A stretch of DNA of 64,000 bases from Archaeoglobus sp. UBA234 (lineage in GTDB: Archaea; Halobacteriota; Archaeoglobi; Archaeoglobales; Archaeoglobaceae), in the NCBI GenBank assembly GCA_002494625.1, contig DACH01000005.1, forward strand, positions 123,591 through 187,590, read 5' to 3'. Shown piece by piece: positions 1 through 9,356 of this stretch. Position numbers and translations under genes: made by a program. A model generated the notes under the pieces. The model was not told the origin of the DNA. It made no database searches and was given only the letters and a program-made list of their open reading frames with translations. The first letter of the stretch is position 1. Each line of letters starts with the position of its first letter.

Positions 1-5
1 AGGTA

Positions 6-1742
6 GTGGCTATAGACAGCATATCAGAACTTTTTAGCTCAAAAACAGAGCTCGTAAACTTTTTAAAGGAAGTCCCCCCATCGACCAAATTTGTACAGGT
101 TACCGGCAGAGAATCACTTTCTGCACTGGCAAAAAGATATGGCATAAAGATTAATATAAGAAGTCCAGTTGATGAAGCAAGAGCGTGTGCCTATCTTGCA
201 AGTTTTGGTGTGGGGCAGGAAATATCTGTCTTTTTTGATAAAACTATAATCACGGTATCAAGGAACAGAAGCTTGGGAAAGGGCGGATGGCACCAGAACA
301 GATATCGCAGAAAGGTTCATGATCAGGTGAGAACGATTTTTAACGAGATAAAGGAAATCCTGCGAAACAACAACCTCGAGTTCAGTGAGGATGTGAGGGT
401 GGGGTATGGAGGGATATCAAGGGGAAGACTCCTCGTCAACGCAGAGCGATCGAGAGTACCTGTAAACTCTTTCAGAACAAAAAATGTTCAGGTGAAAGTT
501 AGTGCAGTTGAGAAAGACAAAATAGAATTCATTCCTCTCAGTAAGACAACAAAACACACGATAGTGGGTATTGATCCTGGAAGTACTGTTGCTGTGGCTG
601 TCCTTGATATAAATGGAAATGTGCTTGGGGTCAGGAGCAGGAAGGGTTGGAGTTTTTCTGAGGTTGTGGAGTACATCCACTCTCTTGGTAATCCTGTGCT
701 GATAGCAACTGACAGGGCAAATCCTCCCGAGTATGTTTCAAAAATAAAATCAAGCTTCAATGCTGTTCTTTATACTCCAAGGGAGGATATGAGCATTGAA
801 AGAAAAAATACCCTCACAAAGACTTATAGGGTGTTTAACGACCATGAAAGGGATGCCCTGTCTGCTGCAATTGAGGCATTCAACTCTTACAAGAGCAAGC
901 TTCTGAATATCGAAAAAAGAGTTCCTGCAGGATTCGACTCTGAGCTTATCAAGGCACAGATAATAAGGGGAATGCCACTTAAAACCCTCATATCTGAGAA
1001 GAAGGATGAAGATTATGTAGAAATCAGACATGTTTCTGATACGATTAGCAGGGAAGAGCTTGAAAAGAAAGAAAGAATAATTGAGGAACTTGCTGAAGAA
1101 AACAGAATTCTGAAGAAGGAGGTTCAGGAACTTAAGAATGAAATTGAAAAGCTCAGAGCCAGGATAGTGACAATTTCAAGGGAGGAGCACGAGAAAGTCA
1201 GAAAGGATAACTACATAAGAAATCTTGAGTCTGAGATTTTCAGTCTTAGAAAGACTATTGAAGAAAGAGATGGCAGAATAAAAGAGCTTGAAGAGAAGCT
1301 TGAGTTGATTAAAAAGATGAGGTATCTCGAAATATTTGAAGGATGGAAATGGGTTAAAATGCTTCGAAAATTCACAAAGGAAGAGATTGAAAGGCTTGAG
1401 AGGAACTTTGGTATAAATGAGGGTGATATAATCTTCATCCAGGACTGCAGCGGAGGAGGGAAAGGGACTGCAGAGTATCTTATAAAAAGAGGTATCAAAG
1501 CGATAATATCCAATGGGCTGATGTCCCATCTCGCATCTTCAACCTTTGAGGAATCAGGTATCCCCGTTTTCCCGGTAGAAGATGTGGAAATGGAATACGG
1601 AGATGAGATGATTCTGCTGAACTCAAGGAAGTTTGAAGAAACCTATAAAGAAAGACTCAGGAGAATGGAAGAAAAGAAAATTGATAAAGTTGAAAAGTTA
1701 TTTGAAGATTACCGGGCAAAAAGGAGAAAAAATGTCCTTTAG
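6..1742 (+). CDS. DUF460 (COG2433-like) RNase H-fold protein with coiled coil
   Basis: Conserved archaeal protein of unknown exact role. About residues 185-300 form an RNase H-like core: GIDPGS with D190, a second acidic position near D236 (ATDRANPP), and NDHERDAL with D279/D283. A long charged coiled coil follows (about 350-440), then a C-terminal alpha/beta domain (about 450-560) with a GGGKGTAEYL stretch. The pattern suggests a nuclease or nucleic-acid-processing factor, but no activity can be assigned. The GTG at 6 follows AGGT at the window edge; family members are often longer, so the true start may lie upstream of the window. Ends in TAG. Confidence 0.85.
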   Translation: MAIDSISELFSSKTELVNFLKEVPPSTKFVQVTGRESLSALAKRYGIKINIRSPVDEARACAYLASFGVGQEISVFFDKTIITVSRNRSLGKGGWHQNRYRRKVHDQVRTIFNEIKEILRNNNLEFSEDVRVGYGGISRGRLLVNAERSRVPVNSFRTKNVQVKVSAVEKDKIEFIPLSKTTKHTIVGIDPGSTVAVAVLDINGNVLGVRSRKGWSFSEVVEYIHSLGNPVLIATDRANPPEYVSKIKSSFNAVLYTPREDMSIERKNTLTKTYRVFNDHERDALSAAIEAFNSYKSKLLNIEKRVPAGFDSELIKAQIIRGMPLKTLISEKKDEDYVEIRHVSDTISREELEKKERIIEELAEENRILKKEVQELKNEIEKLRARIVTISREEHEKVRKDNYIRNLESEIFSLRKTIEERDGRIKELEEKLELIKKMRYLEIFEGWKWVKMLRKFTKEEIERLERNFGINEGDIIFIQDCSGGGKGTAEYLIKRGIKAIISNGLMSHLASSTFEESGIPVFPVEDVEMEYGDEMILLNSRKFEETYKERLRRMEEKKIDKVEKLFEDYRAKRRKNVL

Positions 1743-1745
1743 TTT

Positions 1746-2153
1746 TTATTTTGCATCGTAGTAACTCATCTCTATTATCTCTGCTTCAGTTGAGTCAAGG
1801 ATTCCTGTGCTGAGCAGATTGATGACTCTTCCAAGGCATTTGGGATTCAATCTGAGTCTTACAACAGTCATCTCGCTCTCTTCAATGTAACGGTCAGAGG
1901 AAAAGAACATTGAGTGGGAGGTAACTTCCTTCCCCACAACCTCCGCAACAATCCCGGCAGTACCTCTTTCAAGATCATGGAGTTTGGCAGGAGTCAAAAA
2001 AACACAGTTTCCAACCTCTGCTTTCAATGCAGTAGCGACGTTGTGGGCACTTCTTAACTCGATCGTTCTTATCATTCTCCTAAGTATTTCTTCAATTATG
2101 GGTCTTGATATTCCGGTAAATACGAGGCACCTCACAGCAACCACCTCAGCCAT
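1746..2153 (-). CDS. DUF473-like small archaeal protein
   Basis: Protein of 135 residues of unknown function, resembling DUF473: an N-terminal hydrophobic strand, then RTIELRSAHNV and VFLTPAKLHDLERGTAGIVAEV. I chose the ATG at 2153. It overlaps the stop of the upstream PAC2 gene by 8 nt, which implies translational coupling, whereas a longer reading from 2213 would lie well inside that gene. Co-transcription with a proteasome-assembly-chaperone-like gene suggests a linked role, but this is inference. The family assignment is from remembered sequence pattern only. Confidence 0.7.
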   Translation of the reverse strand: MAEVVAVRCLVFTGISRPIIEEILRRMIRTIELRSAHNVATALKAEVGNCVFLTPAKLHDLERGTAGIVAEVVGKEVTSHSMFFSSDRYIEESEMTVVRLRLNPKCLGRVINLLSTGILDSTEAEIIEMSYYDAK

Positions 2154-2871
2154 ACATCGGGAATTCTTCCTTTCTCGGAACTTTATGCTCCTGAATTCTT
2201 GTCTGTTCAGCAAGCTTTTGCATCTGGGTTTCTATATACTCTGCCTCTTTGATCAGTCTTTCAACTCCAACCTCCCATCCGAGCAGGTTGTTGAGGGCTT
2301 CAATTATCTGTGCTGAGGCTCTCGGGTCTGGATTAAATCCCGAGGTTTCTCCAAGAAGGGCAAGTCCGGGAAATCTCTGATACACACACTCATTCAGTAT
2401 GGAGCCTGCAAGCCCTGAGATTGTACCTGTTTTGAAAATCTCAACATGCTCTCTTATTTCGTTAAGGAGTTCCTTAGTGGTGGCTGCTCCAAACACCCTG
2501 TGCTTCCCCTCAAAGGTTGCAACACCTGCGAGGGAGTAAATTTTACTGGCATTTATTGATTTAGCCCAGTGAACGATTTCCTGACTTAGTAAACCAGAAA
2601 TTTCAAGAGCAATCGGTATGTCTGAGTGGATGAGGATTGCATTGTGCTCTACAGACTCATAGATTCTTATTGGTGGAGCTATAACTCCATCAATCAGTGT
2701 TGCGACTGGAGGTAAAATCTCGGAACTTATTACACCTTTATAATCGAGACCGAGTTCTGTGACGAAGTGGGCGGTGGCGATTGTACCTACAAGTCCTATT
2801 CCAGGAAAGCTTGTAAGCATAACAGGTTCTTTCACACTAAGCTCTTGAACAATTATTTCAGTTTTGACCAT
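2146..2871 (-). CDS. PAC2 family protein (proteasome assembly chaperone-like)
   Basis: Soluble PAC2-superfamily protein of about 241 residues. Visible marks are SFPGIGLVGTIA near the N-terminus, DYKGVISSEILPPVATL, HSDIPI, SLAGVATFEGKHR-type strands and GETSGFNPDPRASAQ in the C-terminal half. Eukaryotic relatives assist 20S proteasome assembly; the archaeal role is not settled. The ATG at 2871 is preferred over a TTG at 2877 because a TATA-like TTAAATAA on the minus strand (about 2893-2903) lies roughly 25 nt upstream, giving a leaderless start. Divergent from the DUF5611 gene; the downstream DUF473-like gene overlaps its stop. Confidence 0.85.
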   Translation of the reverse strand: MVKTEIIVQELSVKEPVMLTSFPGIGLVGTIATAHFVTELGLDYKGVISSEILPPVATLIDGVIAPPIRIYESVEHNAILIHSDIPIALEISGLLSQEIVHWAKSINASKIYSLAGVATFEGKHRVFGAATTKELLNEIREHVEIFKTGTISGLAGSILNECVYQRFPGLALLGETSGFNPDPRASAQIIEALNNLLGWEVGVERLIKEAEYIETQMQKLAEQTRIQEHKVPRKEEFPMYG

Positions 2872-2987
2872 ATTCAATCAGTGGTTTTTTGATTATTTAA
2901 CCTTTCTGTGGTTTTCAGTCTCCTGAAATTGAAGATCAAAGCAAAAAATATATCTTTAATGGCTTCGACGATTGTGAAGGTGATTCC

Positions 2988-3293
2988 ATGAGGAAGTACA
3001 AATTCAAAAGGGGCTTTAAGCCAACCACTGAGAGACTTGAGGAACAGATAAAAAAGCACTTCGGGAAATTCGAAAAAGATGGTGAGATTTATGTTGTGAG
3101 CTATGGAGCGATTGAAGAACTGAGGCTCTGGTTCGATGGTAAGCTTCTCTGTGCAGAATCAAAGACGAATCCCAAGGTGGAAGTATCTGTAGCTCAGGAT
3201 ACTCTTAAAACATATAACAGATTTCTTGAGGAACTAACTGGTTATACTGCTAAAGAAAGACAAAAAATGATGAAAAAAGAAATAGAAGACTGA
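2988..3293 (+). CDS. DUF5611 family protein
   Basis: Small basic archaeal protein of 101 residues. The opening MRKYKFKRGFKP and the C-terminal FLEELTGYTAKERQKMMKK match what I recall of DUF5611, a widespread euryarchaeal family without known function. An AT-rich TATA-like stretch (AAATATATC, about 2946-2954) lies upstream and GGTGATTCC directly precedes the ATG. It converges with the MBL hydrolase gene, ending 1 nt before that gene's stop. Confidence 0.8.
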   Translation: MRKYKFKRGFKPTTERLEEQIKKHFGKFEKDGEIYVVSYGAIEELRLWFDGKLLCAESKTNPKVEVSVAQDTLKTYNRFLEELTGYTAKERQKMMKKEIED

Positions 3294-3294
3294 T

Positions 3295-4188
3295 TTATTC
3301 CCTCCTCTCTTTCCTTCTGCTGGCATAATCAATAAGTCCGAGAAGAGTCATCATGTGGAAACCAGAGATTATTCTGGAGTTTTTGGTAAGATTGAAGAGT
3401 TCTCTGTAGTCATCATCTTCAGCAAGAAGAAGTTTATGGAGTTCCTCCACACCCCCTATTTTCACGGCATCCACCGCTAAGTCACTCCAGAGAACCATTT
3501 TTTCCTTCACGATCTTCAGAAGGTCTGAGGAAGAGATCCCAAAGTGAGTGTAGGCTATGAACTCGGGTTTAAGCTCCATCATTTTATCAATCGATTTCAG
3601 AGCATCATCAAGTCTGAAAGGAGGGGGAGTTGTGGGGACAACCTTTTCAAAGCTGTAAACACCTGCAGAATCTCCCGGAAAAAGCATCCGCTCTTTTATG
3701 AGATAAAAGGAGAGGTGGTGAGGAGCATGCCCAGGAGTATGGATTGCCAGCATCTCGTCATTACCAAGACTAAAAACATGTCTGTCCTCAGCCACCACGA
3801 TTCTGTTTTCATCCACTGGTAGGGGCTTTCCGTAAGATTCAGCAAGTTCTCCAAGCACAACTTTCGAGGATTCCCACAGCTTTTCAGGGTTTACCAGATG
3901 CTTAAACGCTCTGGGGTGACAGACGAGCCTGGCTTCTGGAAGCTCGCGGATGAGTTCTCCGGCACCACCGCTATGATCGAGATGTATATGGGTTATGAAA
4001 ACATATCCCACATCTTCCCTTCCGATACCGGAATCCTCTAAGAAATCAACAATCCCTGCACTTGAAGAGGGTGGCGCCTCAACGATTACAGGAACTTCTG
4101 AAAGAATTAGATATGCTGAAATTGAGCCTTTTTCCCCGAGTATTTCTGTGTCAATACAGACTACCTTTCCCTTTTTCTCACACACCAT
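3295..4188 (-). CDS. MBL-fold metallo-hydrolase
   Basis: Metallo-beta-lactamase-fold hydrolase of 297 residues with the metal ligands THIHLDHSGG near residue 66, HPRAFKHL, IHTPGHAPHH, FPGDSAG and a late THFG histidine. The layout (HxHxDH, then H, D and H) is that of glyoxalase II-like or flavodiiron-like hydrolases; the substrate cannot be deduced. It lies 20 nt downstream of aroE on the same strand and has a GGAGAG Shine-Dalgarno, so it is probably in an operon with aroE. Confidence 0.85.
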   Translation of the reverse strand: MVCEKKGKVVCIDTEILGEKGSISAYLILSEVPVIVEAPPSSSAGIVDFLEDSGIGREDVGYVFITHIHLDHSGGAGELIRELPEARLVCHPRAFKHLVNPEKLWESSKVVLGELAESYGKPLPVDENRIVVAEDRHVFSLGNDEMLAIHTPGHAPHHLSFYLIKERMLFPGDSAGVYSFEKVVPTTPPPFRLDDALKSIDKMMELKPEFIAYTHFGISSSDLLKIVKEKMVLWSDLAVDAVKIGGVEELHKLLLAEDDDYRELFNLTKNSRIISGFHMMTLLGLIDYASRRKERRE

Positions 4189-4208
4189 ATACTAACTCTC
4201 CTTTGCTC

Positions 4209-5018
4209 TCATCCTCTCAGAATTCTCAATGCGGCATCTTTCATAACTTTTTCTGGAGGTCTAATGTGCTTCCATATTTCAAATGCTCTGATAGCCTGAT
4301 GAATGAGCATTTCTATACCATATATGACCTCACATCCATTTTCCTTTGCCTTTTTTATTAGGGAGGTTTCCAGTGGGTTGTAAACTGTGTCGAAAACAAC
4401 GACATTATTCAGCAAGCTTTCAGGCACAGGAAGAACATCCTCAAAACCCACCATACCAAGGGGAGTTGCATTCACAATCAGATCAGCCTTTACTTGTTTT
4501 AGTTCGTCATCTCTGACAAACATGATTTTCCCGTATCCTCTCAGCTCATCGACCAGCTTCAACCCTCTTTCCGGCGTTCTGTTGTGGATGATTACCTTAC
4601 AGCCTTTTTTGAGAAGCCCGTATGATATTGCCTTTGCTGCTCCTCCTGCTCCAGCCACGATTGCGATCATTTTCTGAAATTCTTCTTCAGGAATTTTCGT
4701 TTCAATTGCTTTTAACGCTCCATATACATCTGTGTTGTAGGCTTTTTTGCTTTTGAAATCTATGGTATTCACAGCTCCAATCTTTGCCGCATCACCAACC
4801 GGTTCAAAGTATTTTGCTACAGCCTCTTTGTAGGGGATCGTTACATTCCCTCCACTGTATGATTCTTTAATCTCTAAGATCTTTTTATCGAGTTCGTCAG
4901 GTTTAACCTCAAGTTTAATGTACTCGGCATCGATATTGAAGTATCTGAATGCAGAATTGTGCATTTCAGGAGATACTGAGTGCTTTAGGGGGTACCCTAT
5001 TATACAGTATCTTTCCAT
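4209..5018 (-). CDS. aroE: shikimate dehydrogenase
   Basis: Reduces 3-dehydroshikimate to shikimate with NADPH in aromatic amino acid synthesis. The 269 residues contain the substrate-site opening GYPLKHSVSPEMHN, NVTIPYKE with the catalytic lysine, GAVNTI, TDVYG, the nucleotide-binding VAGAGGAAKA, HNRTPERG (NADP preference) and NATPLGM. Full length. A minus-strand TATA-like element lies about 25-34 nt upstream of the ATG and no Shine-Dalgarno is visible, so it is probably leaderless. A shikimate kinase of the archaeal GHMP type lies elsewhere in the window (37351-38190). Confidence 0.95.
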   Translation of the reverse strand: MERYCIIGYPLKHSVSPEMHNSAFRYFNIDAEYIKLEVKPDELDKKILEIKESYSGGNVTIPYKEAVAKYFEPVGDAAKIGAVNTIDFKSKKAYNTDVYGALKAIETKIPEEEFQKMIAIVAGAGGAAKAISYGLLKKGCKVIIHNRTPERGLKLVDELRGYGKIMFVRDDELKQVKADLIVNATPLGMVGFEDVLPVPESLLNNVVVFDTVYNPLETSLIKKAKENGCEVIYGIEMLIHQAIRAFEIWKHIRPPEKVMKDAALRILRG

Positions 5019-5120
5019 AGATTCAATACAGATTTTCGCTCCTTAAATTTTACTTTCAGGGTTTTTGTTGATTTGAAAAAATAGCTATTCTTTTATACAT
5101 CCTGTTACAAATTCATAGAG
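5019..5120. promoter_or_regulatory. divergent promoter region aroE / mptA
   Basis: AT-rich 102-bp gap between divergent genes. Plus strand: TTTTATACAT at about 5091-5100 is a TATA box about 25 nt before the mptA ATG. Minus strand: GTAAAATTTAA (5042-5052) sits at the matching distance from aroE. Both transcripts look leaderless. Confidence 0.5.
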
Positions 5121-6065
5121 ATGCTCCCTGATGTTCAGCTTCTTCAACCCGATGTGCCCATTGGACTAAGCAGAGTTGGGGCGAGTGGAGTTAAAAAACT
5201 TGTTCAGGTGGAGAGGGAAGGTAAAAGACCGATTATACTCATATCCTCCTTTGATGTTTTTGTTGATCTACCTTCCACCAGAAAAGGAGTGAATTTGAGC
5301 CGAAACTTCGAGGCAGTTGATGAAGTTATAGAAAGTCTGACTGCAAAACCCGTCAGAACCGTTGAGGAACTCAACATCAAGATGGCTGAAACTCTTCTTG
5401 AGAGACATGAATATGCTACTAAAGCTGAGGTTCGGATGTCATCTGAACTTATTATGAGAAAAAAGACTCCTGCAACTTCTCAGAAAACTCAGGAGGTTGT
5501 GAGGATTTTTTGTGAGGCTGTGATGTGGAAGAATGGCAAAAAGAGAGTTATGGTTGGTGTAGAGGTTATGGGAATCACAGCCTGTCCATGTGCGCAGGAG
5601 CTTGTAAAGTCAAAAGCAGCAATAGAGCTTGAAAAAGCAGGCTTCAGCGGTGATATGATTTCTAAGGTTTTTGAGATTGTTCCTGTATCCACACACAATC
5701 AGAGAGGAAGAGCGAAAATCATGATTGAAATAAGGGATAATTTCTCTCCCTCAATTGACGAGCTGATTGAGATTGCAAAAAGTTCAATGAGTTTTGATGT
5801 TTACGAAATTCTCAAGAGGGGAGATGAGCTCTTGGTAGTGGAGATGGCACACAGAAATCCCAGATTTGTTGAAGATAGTGTTAGAATAATGGCTAAAAGT
5901 GTTGTTGAGAAGTTCTCAGAAGCTCCAGATGATATTCTGGTTATCTTCAGGCAGGAAAATGAGGAAAGCATACATCAGCACAATGTTCTTGCTGAACGAA
6001 TCTCTACAATGGGTGAATTGAGGAGAGAGCTTGAAAACAATGAGATCAGGGGGGTGAATCATTAA
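5121..6065 (+). CDS. mptA: GTP cyclohydrolase MptA (FolE2 family)
   Basis: Archaeal Fe(II)-dependent GTP cyclohydrolase that makes 7,8-dihydroneopterin 2',3'-cyclic phosphate, the first pterin step to tetrahydromethanopterin. The 314 residues begin LPDVQLLQPDVPIGLSRVG and carry GVEVMGITACPCAQE with the catalytic cysteine and THNQRGRA; both are FolE2/MptA hallmarks. Full length. Its stop codon (6063-6065) overlaps the proposed ATT start of the next gene. Confidence 0.93.
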   Translation: MLPDVQLLQPDVPIGLSRVGASGVKKLVQVEREGKRPIILISSFDVFVDLPSTRKGVNLSRNFEAVDEVIESLTAKPVRTVEELNIKMAETLLERHEYATKAEVRMSSELIMRKKTPATSQKTQEVVRIFCEAVMWKNGKKRVMVGVEVMGITACPCAQELVKSKAAIELEKAGFSGDMISKVFEIVPVSTHNQRGRAKIMIEIRDNFSPSIDELIEIAKSSMSFDVYEILKRGDELLVVEMAHRNPRFVEDSVRIMAKSVVEKFSEAPDDILVIFRQENEESIHQHNVLAERISTMGELRRELENNEIRGVNH

Positions 6066-7539
6066 AAAGCTGTTTCTTTTTACAGTCCTTTTTATAGTCG
6101 CATGTATTATTCCATTTTCTGCAGAGGCTGCAAAAATAGTTGAGCTCTGTCCTGTTTGTGGCGATTATGAGTTTGTAAGGGTTTATAATGACTGCAACAG
6201 GCTGTATCTTGATGATGGGGAAGCAAAGGTTGAGATAAACAAACCGGGACTTGTCACGATTTCAAAGAACTCAACTGCCTATTTTAAGAGGTTTGGGGAG
6301 TATCCAGATGTTGAGAGCAAGCTGAGGCTATCAAATCGAGGGGAGGAAATCAACCTTTTCTGTGATGGGCTGAAAGTTGACACCTTTTCTTATTGCAGTG
6401 AGGGCAGTGGAATTACTGCTTACTGTGATAGGGATGTAGTTTATTTCAGAAACGATGGAAACTGGGATTTCAGATACATCAACTGGACATCTTTTCAGCC
6501 TGTTTCTGATTTTGTCAGGGGCAGAATAGTGGTCATGCCAAACGAACTCAGTTTGAATGCTGAGGAAAACTTTGTTCTTGTATCATACATTCTGACCGAT
6601 CCTCTTAACCTGAAGGAGCTTGATGAGAAGGGAGTTAAAATTAAGATCCTTCTCGATGCAAATCCCGTTGGAGGAATACCTCTCGAAGAAAAAGAAATTT
6701 TGAGCAGTTTAAAAAATGCAGAAGTTTATTTTCTTGACTCGAAAAGCTACAAAAATTTTCACTACAAGTTTGCAATTGTGGATGGTAGAACGGTTATAAT
6801 CTCAACTGAAAACTGGAAAAAATCGAACAGAGGATTTTTTGTTGAATTTGAAAGTGAAAAATTAGCAGAACAGCTTTTAAGGCTTGTTGAGTCAGACCTG
6901 AGATATTCTACAAAAAGCGGAAAAACCTCTGACCTAAGTGGTAAAAGTGGCTATTACATGAATTCAGAGCAAATGGAGTTTGAAGGAAATGTAACTCTCT
7001 TTATTCTCCCTGATAGCAATCCTGTTTTTGATTTGATTTCCTCTTCAGAGGTAGAGTTGCTGATTGAAGTTCCTTACATGCGTCTTACCTGGTTTGGAAC
7101 TGATGACTCTCTCGAATTAATTAAAAAAGCGTGCAGTAAAGCTAAAGTAAAAATACTTCTTGACTCTAAGTACTCTGCAGAAAGAAACGAAAAAATAGCA
7201 AAATTCCTTAACAGCCTTGACTGTGACATTGAAGTAAAGCTGGTTGCTCTCAAAGGTTTTGATTCTCTCCACGGGAAGATGATCTACTCTGATGGTAGGT
7301 GCCTTATAACTTCTGCAAACTTCAACGAGTATGGCTTAAAGCTTAACCGAGAAATTGCCCTTTTAATGGAAGGAGAAGCATGTGAGTTTCTGAAAAAGCA
7401 GTTTTATGAGGACTGGAAGGATAGATTTGTTCTGTTTGATGTGGAAAGGCTTGATTCTCCATTCTCCAGCTTTTCTTCGGCAATCTCTATTTTAGTTGCT
7501 TTTTTAGTCTACGGGGTTAAAAAAAGATGGTATCGTTAA
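6061..7539 (+). CDS. secreted phospholipase D-like protein, non-canonical ATT start
   Basis: The reading frame is open without ATG, GTG or TTG from the in-frame stop at 6055 to GTG 6529, yet 6061-6528 clearly codes: IKKLFLFTVLFIVAC then IPFSAEA is a signal peptide, followed by a cysteine-bearing beta domain resembling a lamin-tail fold. Two HKD-type halves follow: HYKFAIVDG with STENW, and LHGKMIYSDG with SANFNEYG. A C-terminal hydrophobic stretch ends in KKRWYR. The ATT at 6061 overlaps the mptA stop (ATTAA) behind a GGGGGGTGA Shine-Dalgarno; ATC at 6058 is the alternative. Probably a membrane-anchored extracytoplasmic phosphodiesterase/nuclease-like protein; substrate unknown. Confidence 0.75.
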   Translation: MKKLFLFTVLFIVACIIPFSAEAAKIVELCPVCGDYEFVRVYNDCNRLYLDDGEAKVEINKPGLVTISKNSTAYFKRFGEYPDVESKLRLSNRGEEINLFCDGLKVDTFSYCSEGSGITAYCDRDVVYFRNDGNWDFRYINWTSFQPVSDFVRGRIVVMPNELSLNAEENFVLVSYILTDPLNLKELDEKGVKIKILLDANPVGGIPLEEKEILSSLKNAEVYFLDSKSYKNFHYKFAIVDGRTVIISTENWKKSNRGFFVEFESEKLAEQLLRLVESDLRYSTKSGKTSDLSGKSGYYMNSEQMEFEGNVTLFILPDSNPVFDLISSSEVELLIEVPYMRLTWFGTDDSLELIKKACSKAKVKILLDSKYSAERNEKIAKFLNSLDCDIEVKLVALKGFDSLHGKMIYSDGRCLITSANFNEYGLKLNREIALLMEGEACEFLKKQFYEDWKDRFVLFDVERLDSPFSSFSSAISILVAFLVYGVKKRWYR

Positions 7540-7664
7540 TTTAGTCCCTCTTTATTTTGATGATAGCTGGATGATTATTAAATAATTTTATTATGTTATT
7601 TAATATTTTATCGAATCATATGTATTTGGAAAAAACTTATTACTCTGTATTTTTAGAAATCATC

Positions 7665-9356
7665 ATGGACAAAAAAGTACCAGCTATTCAGGCTATCGAA
7701 AAACTGAGCTACGGTGAACATCTATGTTCAATTTACAGCAATAGAGATGAACAAATGTCAGTCATAATTCCATTCATTCTTGCCGGACTTAAAAGAAACG
7801 ATAAATGCATTTACATAGTGGATGAGAACACAAAGGAAGATATAGTATCAGAACTGGAAAAACACATCGAAATTGGGAGTTTTATTGAATCACAGCAGAT
7901 GGAGTTCCTCACAAAAGAAGAGGCATATCTGAAGGATGGGTTCTTCGATCCGGATAGAATGATCAATCTTCTGAAAGATGTGGAAAGAGAAGCAGTTGAG
8001 CAGGGATACTCAGGCTTGACGGTTACGGGAGAAATGACATGGGTTTTAAGCAACCTTCCGGGAGTTGAAAGACTTATCGAATATGAGGCAAAACTGAACT
8101 ACTTTTTCCCGAAGAGCAAATGTGTGGCTGTATGCCAGTATAATGAGAATTTGTTTGAAGACAGAATCCTTGTGGGTGTAATCCATACTCATCCAAAACT
8201 GATTCTTCACGGTTTCGTTACTGAAAACCCCTATTATATCCCACCGGATGTTCTCCTTTTAAGGAAAGGGGACTTTGTTAGCGAGCAGCTTTATGGACTC
8301 TTGAAGGATAGAATTACTGGAAAGCAGGAAACCGAAGATATGTTGAAAAAATCGAAGGATTACATTTATTCAATTCTGAGAACGATCCCATCAGCCATTT
8401 TTGTTGTTGATAAGGCGAAAAGGATTACACTTTGGAATTCCGCTGCTGAAAGGATAACTGGTTTGAGGGCAGAAGAGGTGGTGGGGAAAAAGTGTATTGA
8501 AATCCTTAGGTCACCGCAATGCATTAAAAAATGCTTACTCTATTCAGAAGATGTTCAGAAGCCTATTATTGCCAGACGGTGTGAAATTCATGCTGGAGGG
8601 GTAAAAACGATTCTCAAAAGTGCTGATTATCTCAGGGATGAAACCGGTAACATAATCGGAGGAATAGAGGCTTTTGAGGATATATCAGTTAGGATTAAAC
8701 TCGAAGAGAAACTTAAAGAAGAGAAAAAGATTATAGAAGATCTGAATGAAACACTGAGGTTGATAAACAGTATTCTCAGGCATGATTTGCTCAACGACCT
8801 CTCAGCAATTAGAGCCACTATAGAATATTACTTTGAAGTGAAAGACGATAGACTTTTGGAAAAAGTAATTGAGAGGATAGACCGGAGTGCAAAGCTGATA
8901 AACAAAATGAGGGAGCTTGAAGAACTCTCAAAATTCAGGGAGTTAAAACCCATTCGGGTAAAGGAGGTTCTTGAGGAAGTTGTTGGAAATTATGATGTTA
9001 GAGTAGAAATAGAGGGAGATGGAATCGTAGAAGCTAATGAAGCTCTTTCATCAGTTTTTGACAATATCATAAGGAATGCTGTGAAACATGGAGGAGCTGA
9101 TAGAGTATATGTCACCATTGAGTGCGTGGATGGATATTGTGAGATTAGAATTGCTGATAATGGGAAAGGTATACCAGACAGCATAAGGGATAGAATTTTT
9201 GAAAAGGGGGTCTGTGACGGCCCATCTTCAGGTTCAGGACTGGGACTGTATATTGTGAAGAGGCTAATAGATGGCTTTGGTGGAAAAATAGATGTGGAAA
9301 AGAATTATCCTACTGGAGAGGTATTTATTATTCGTTTGAAAGAAGCCAATGGCTAA
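7665..9356 (+). CDS. sensor histidine kinase: MEDS - PAS - HisKA - HATPase
   Basis: Cytoplasmic two-component sensor of about 563 residues. The N-terminal 200 residues are a MEDS domain (GEHLCSIYSN, GLTVTGEMTWVL, CQYNE, HTHPKLILHG), as in methanogen and methylotroph sensors. A PAS domain follows (SAIFVVDKAKRITLWNSAAE) with cysteines CIEILRSPQC/CIKKCLL, then an H-box SILRHDLLNDLSAI, N-box IIRNAVKHGG, DNGKGIP and GSGLGLYIVKRL. No membrane segments and no adjacent response regulator. The ATG at 7665 is chosen because an AT-rich TATA-like element (about 7631-7642) lies about 25 nt upstream. Confidence 0.9.
   Translation: MDKKVPAIQAIEKLSYGEHLCSIYSNRDEQMSVIIPFILAGLKRNDKCIYIVDENTKEDIVSELEKHIEIGSFIESQQMEFLTKEEAYLKDGFFDPDRMINLLKDVEREAVEQGYSGLTVTGEMTWVLSNLPGVERLIEYEAKLNYFFPKSKCVAVCQYNENLFEDRILVGVIHTHPKLILHGFVTENPYYIPPDVLLLRKGDFVSEQLYGLLKDRITGKQETEDMLKKSKDYIYSILRTIPSAIFVVDKAKRITLWNSAAERITGLRAEEVVGKKCIEILRSPQCIKKCLLYSEDVQKPIIARRCEIHAGGVKTILKSADYLRDETGNIIGGIEAFEDISVRIKLEEKLKEEKKIIEDLNETLRLINSILRHDLLNDLSAIRATIEYYFEVKDDRLLEKVIERIDRSAKLINKMRELEELSKFRELKPIRVKEVLEEVVGNYDVRVEIEGDGIVEANEALSSVFDNIIRNAVKHGGADRVYVTIECVDGYCEIRIADNGKGIPDSIRDRIFEKGVCDGPSSGSGLGLYIVKRLIDGFGGKIDVEKNYPTGEVFIIRLKEANG

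Noticed and set aside
1176..1529. 117-codon minus-strand frame inside DUF460
   Set aside because: It is antisense to the coiled-coil coding region and is a composition artefact.
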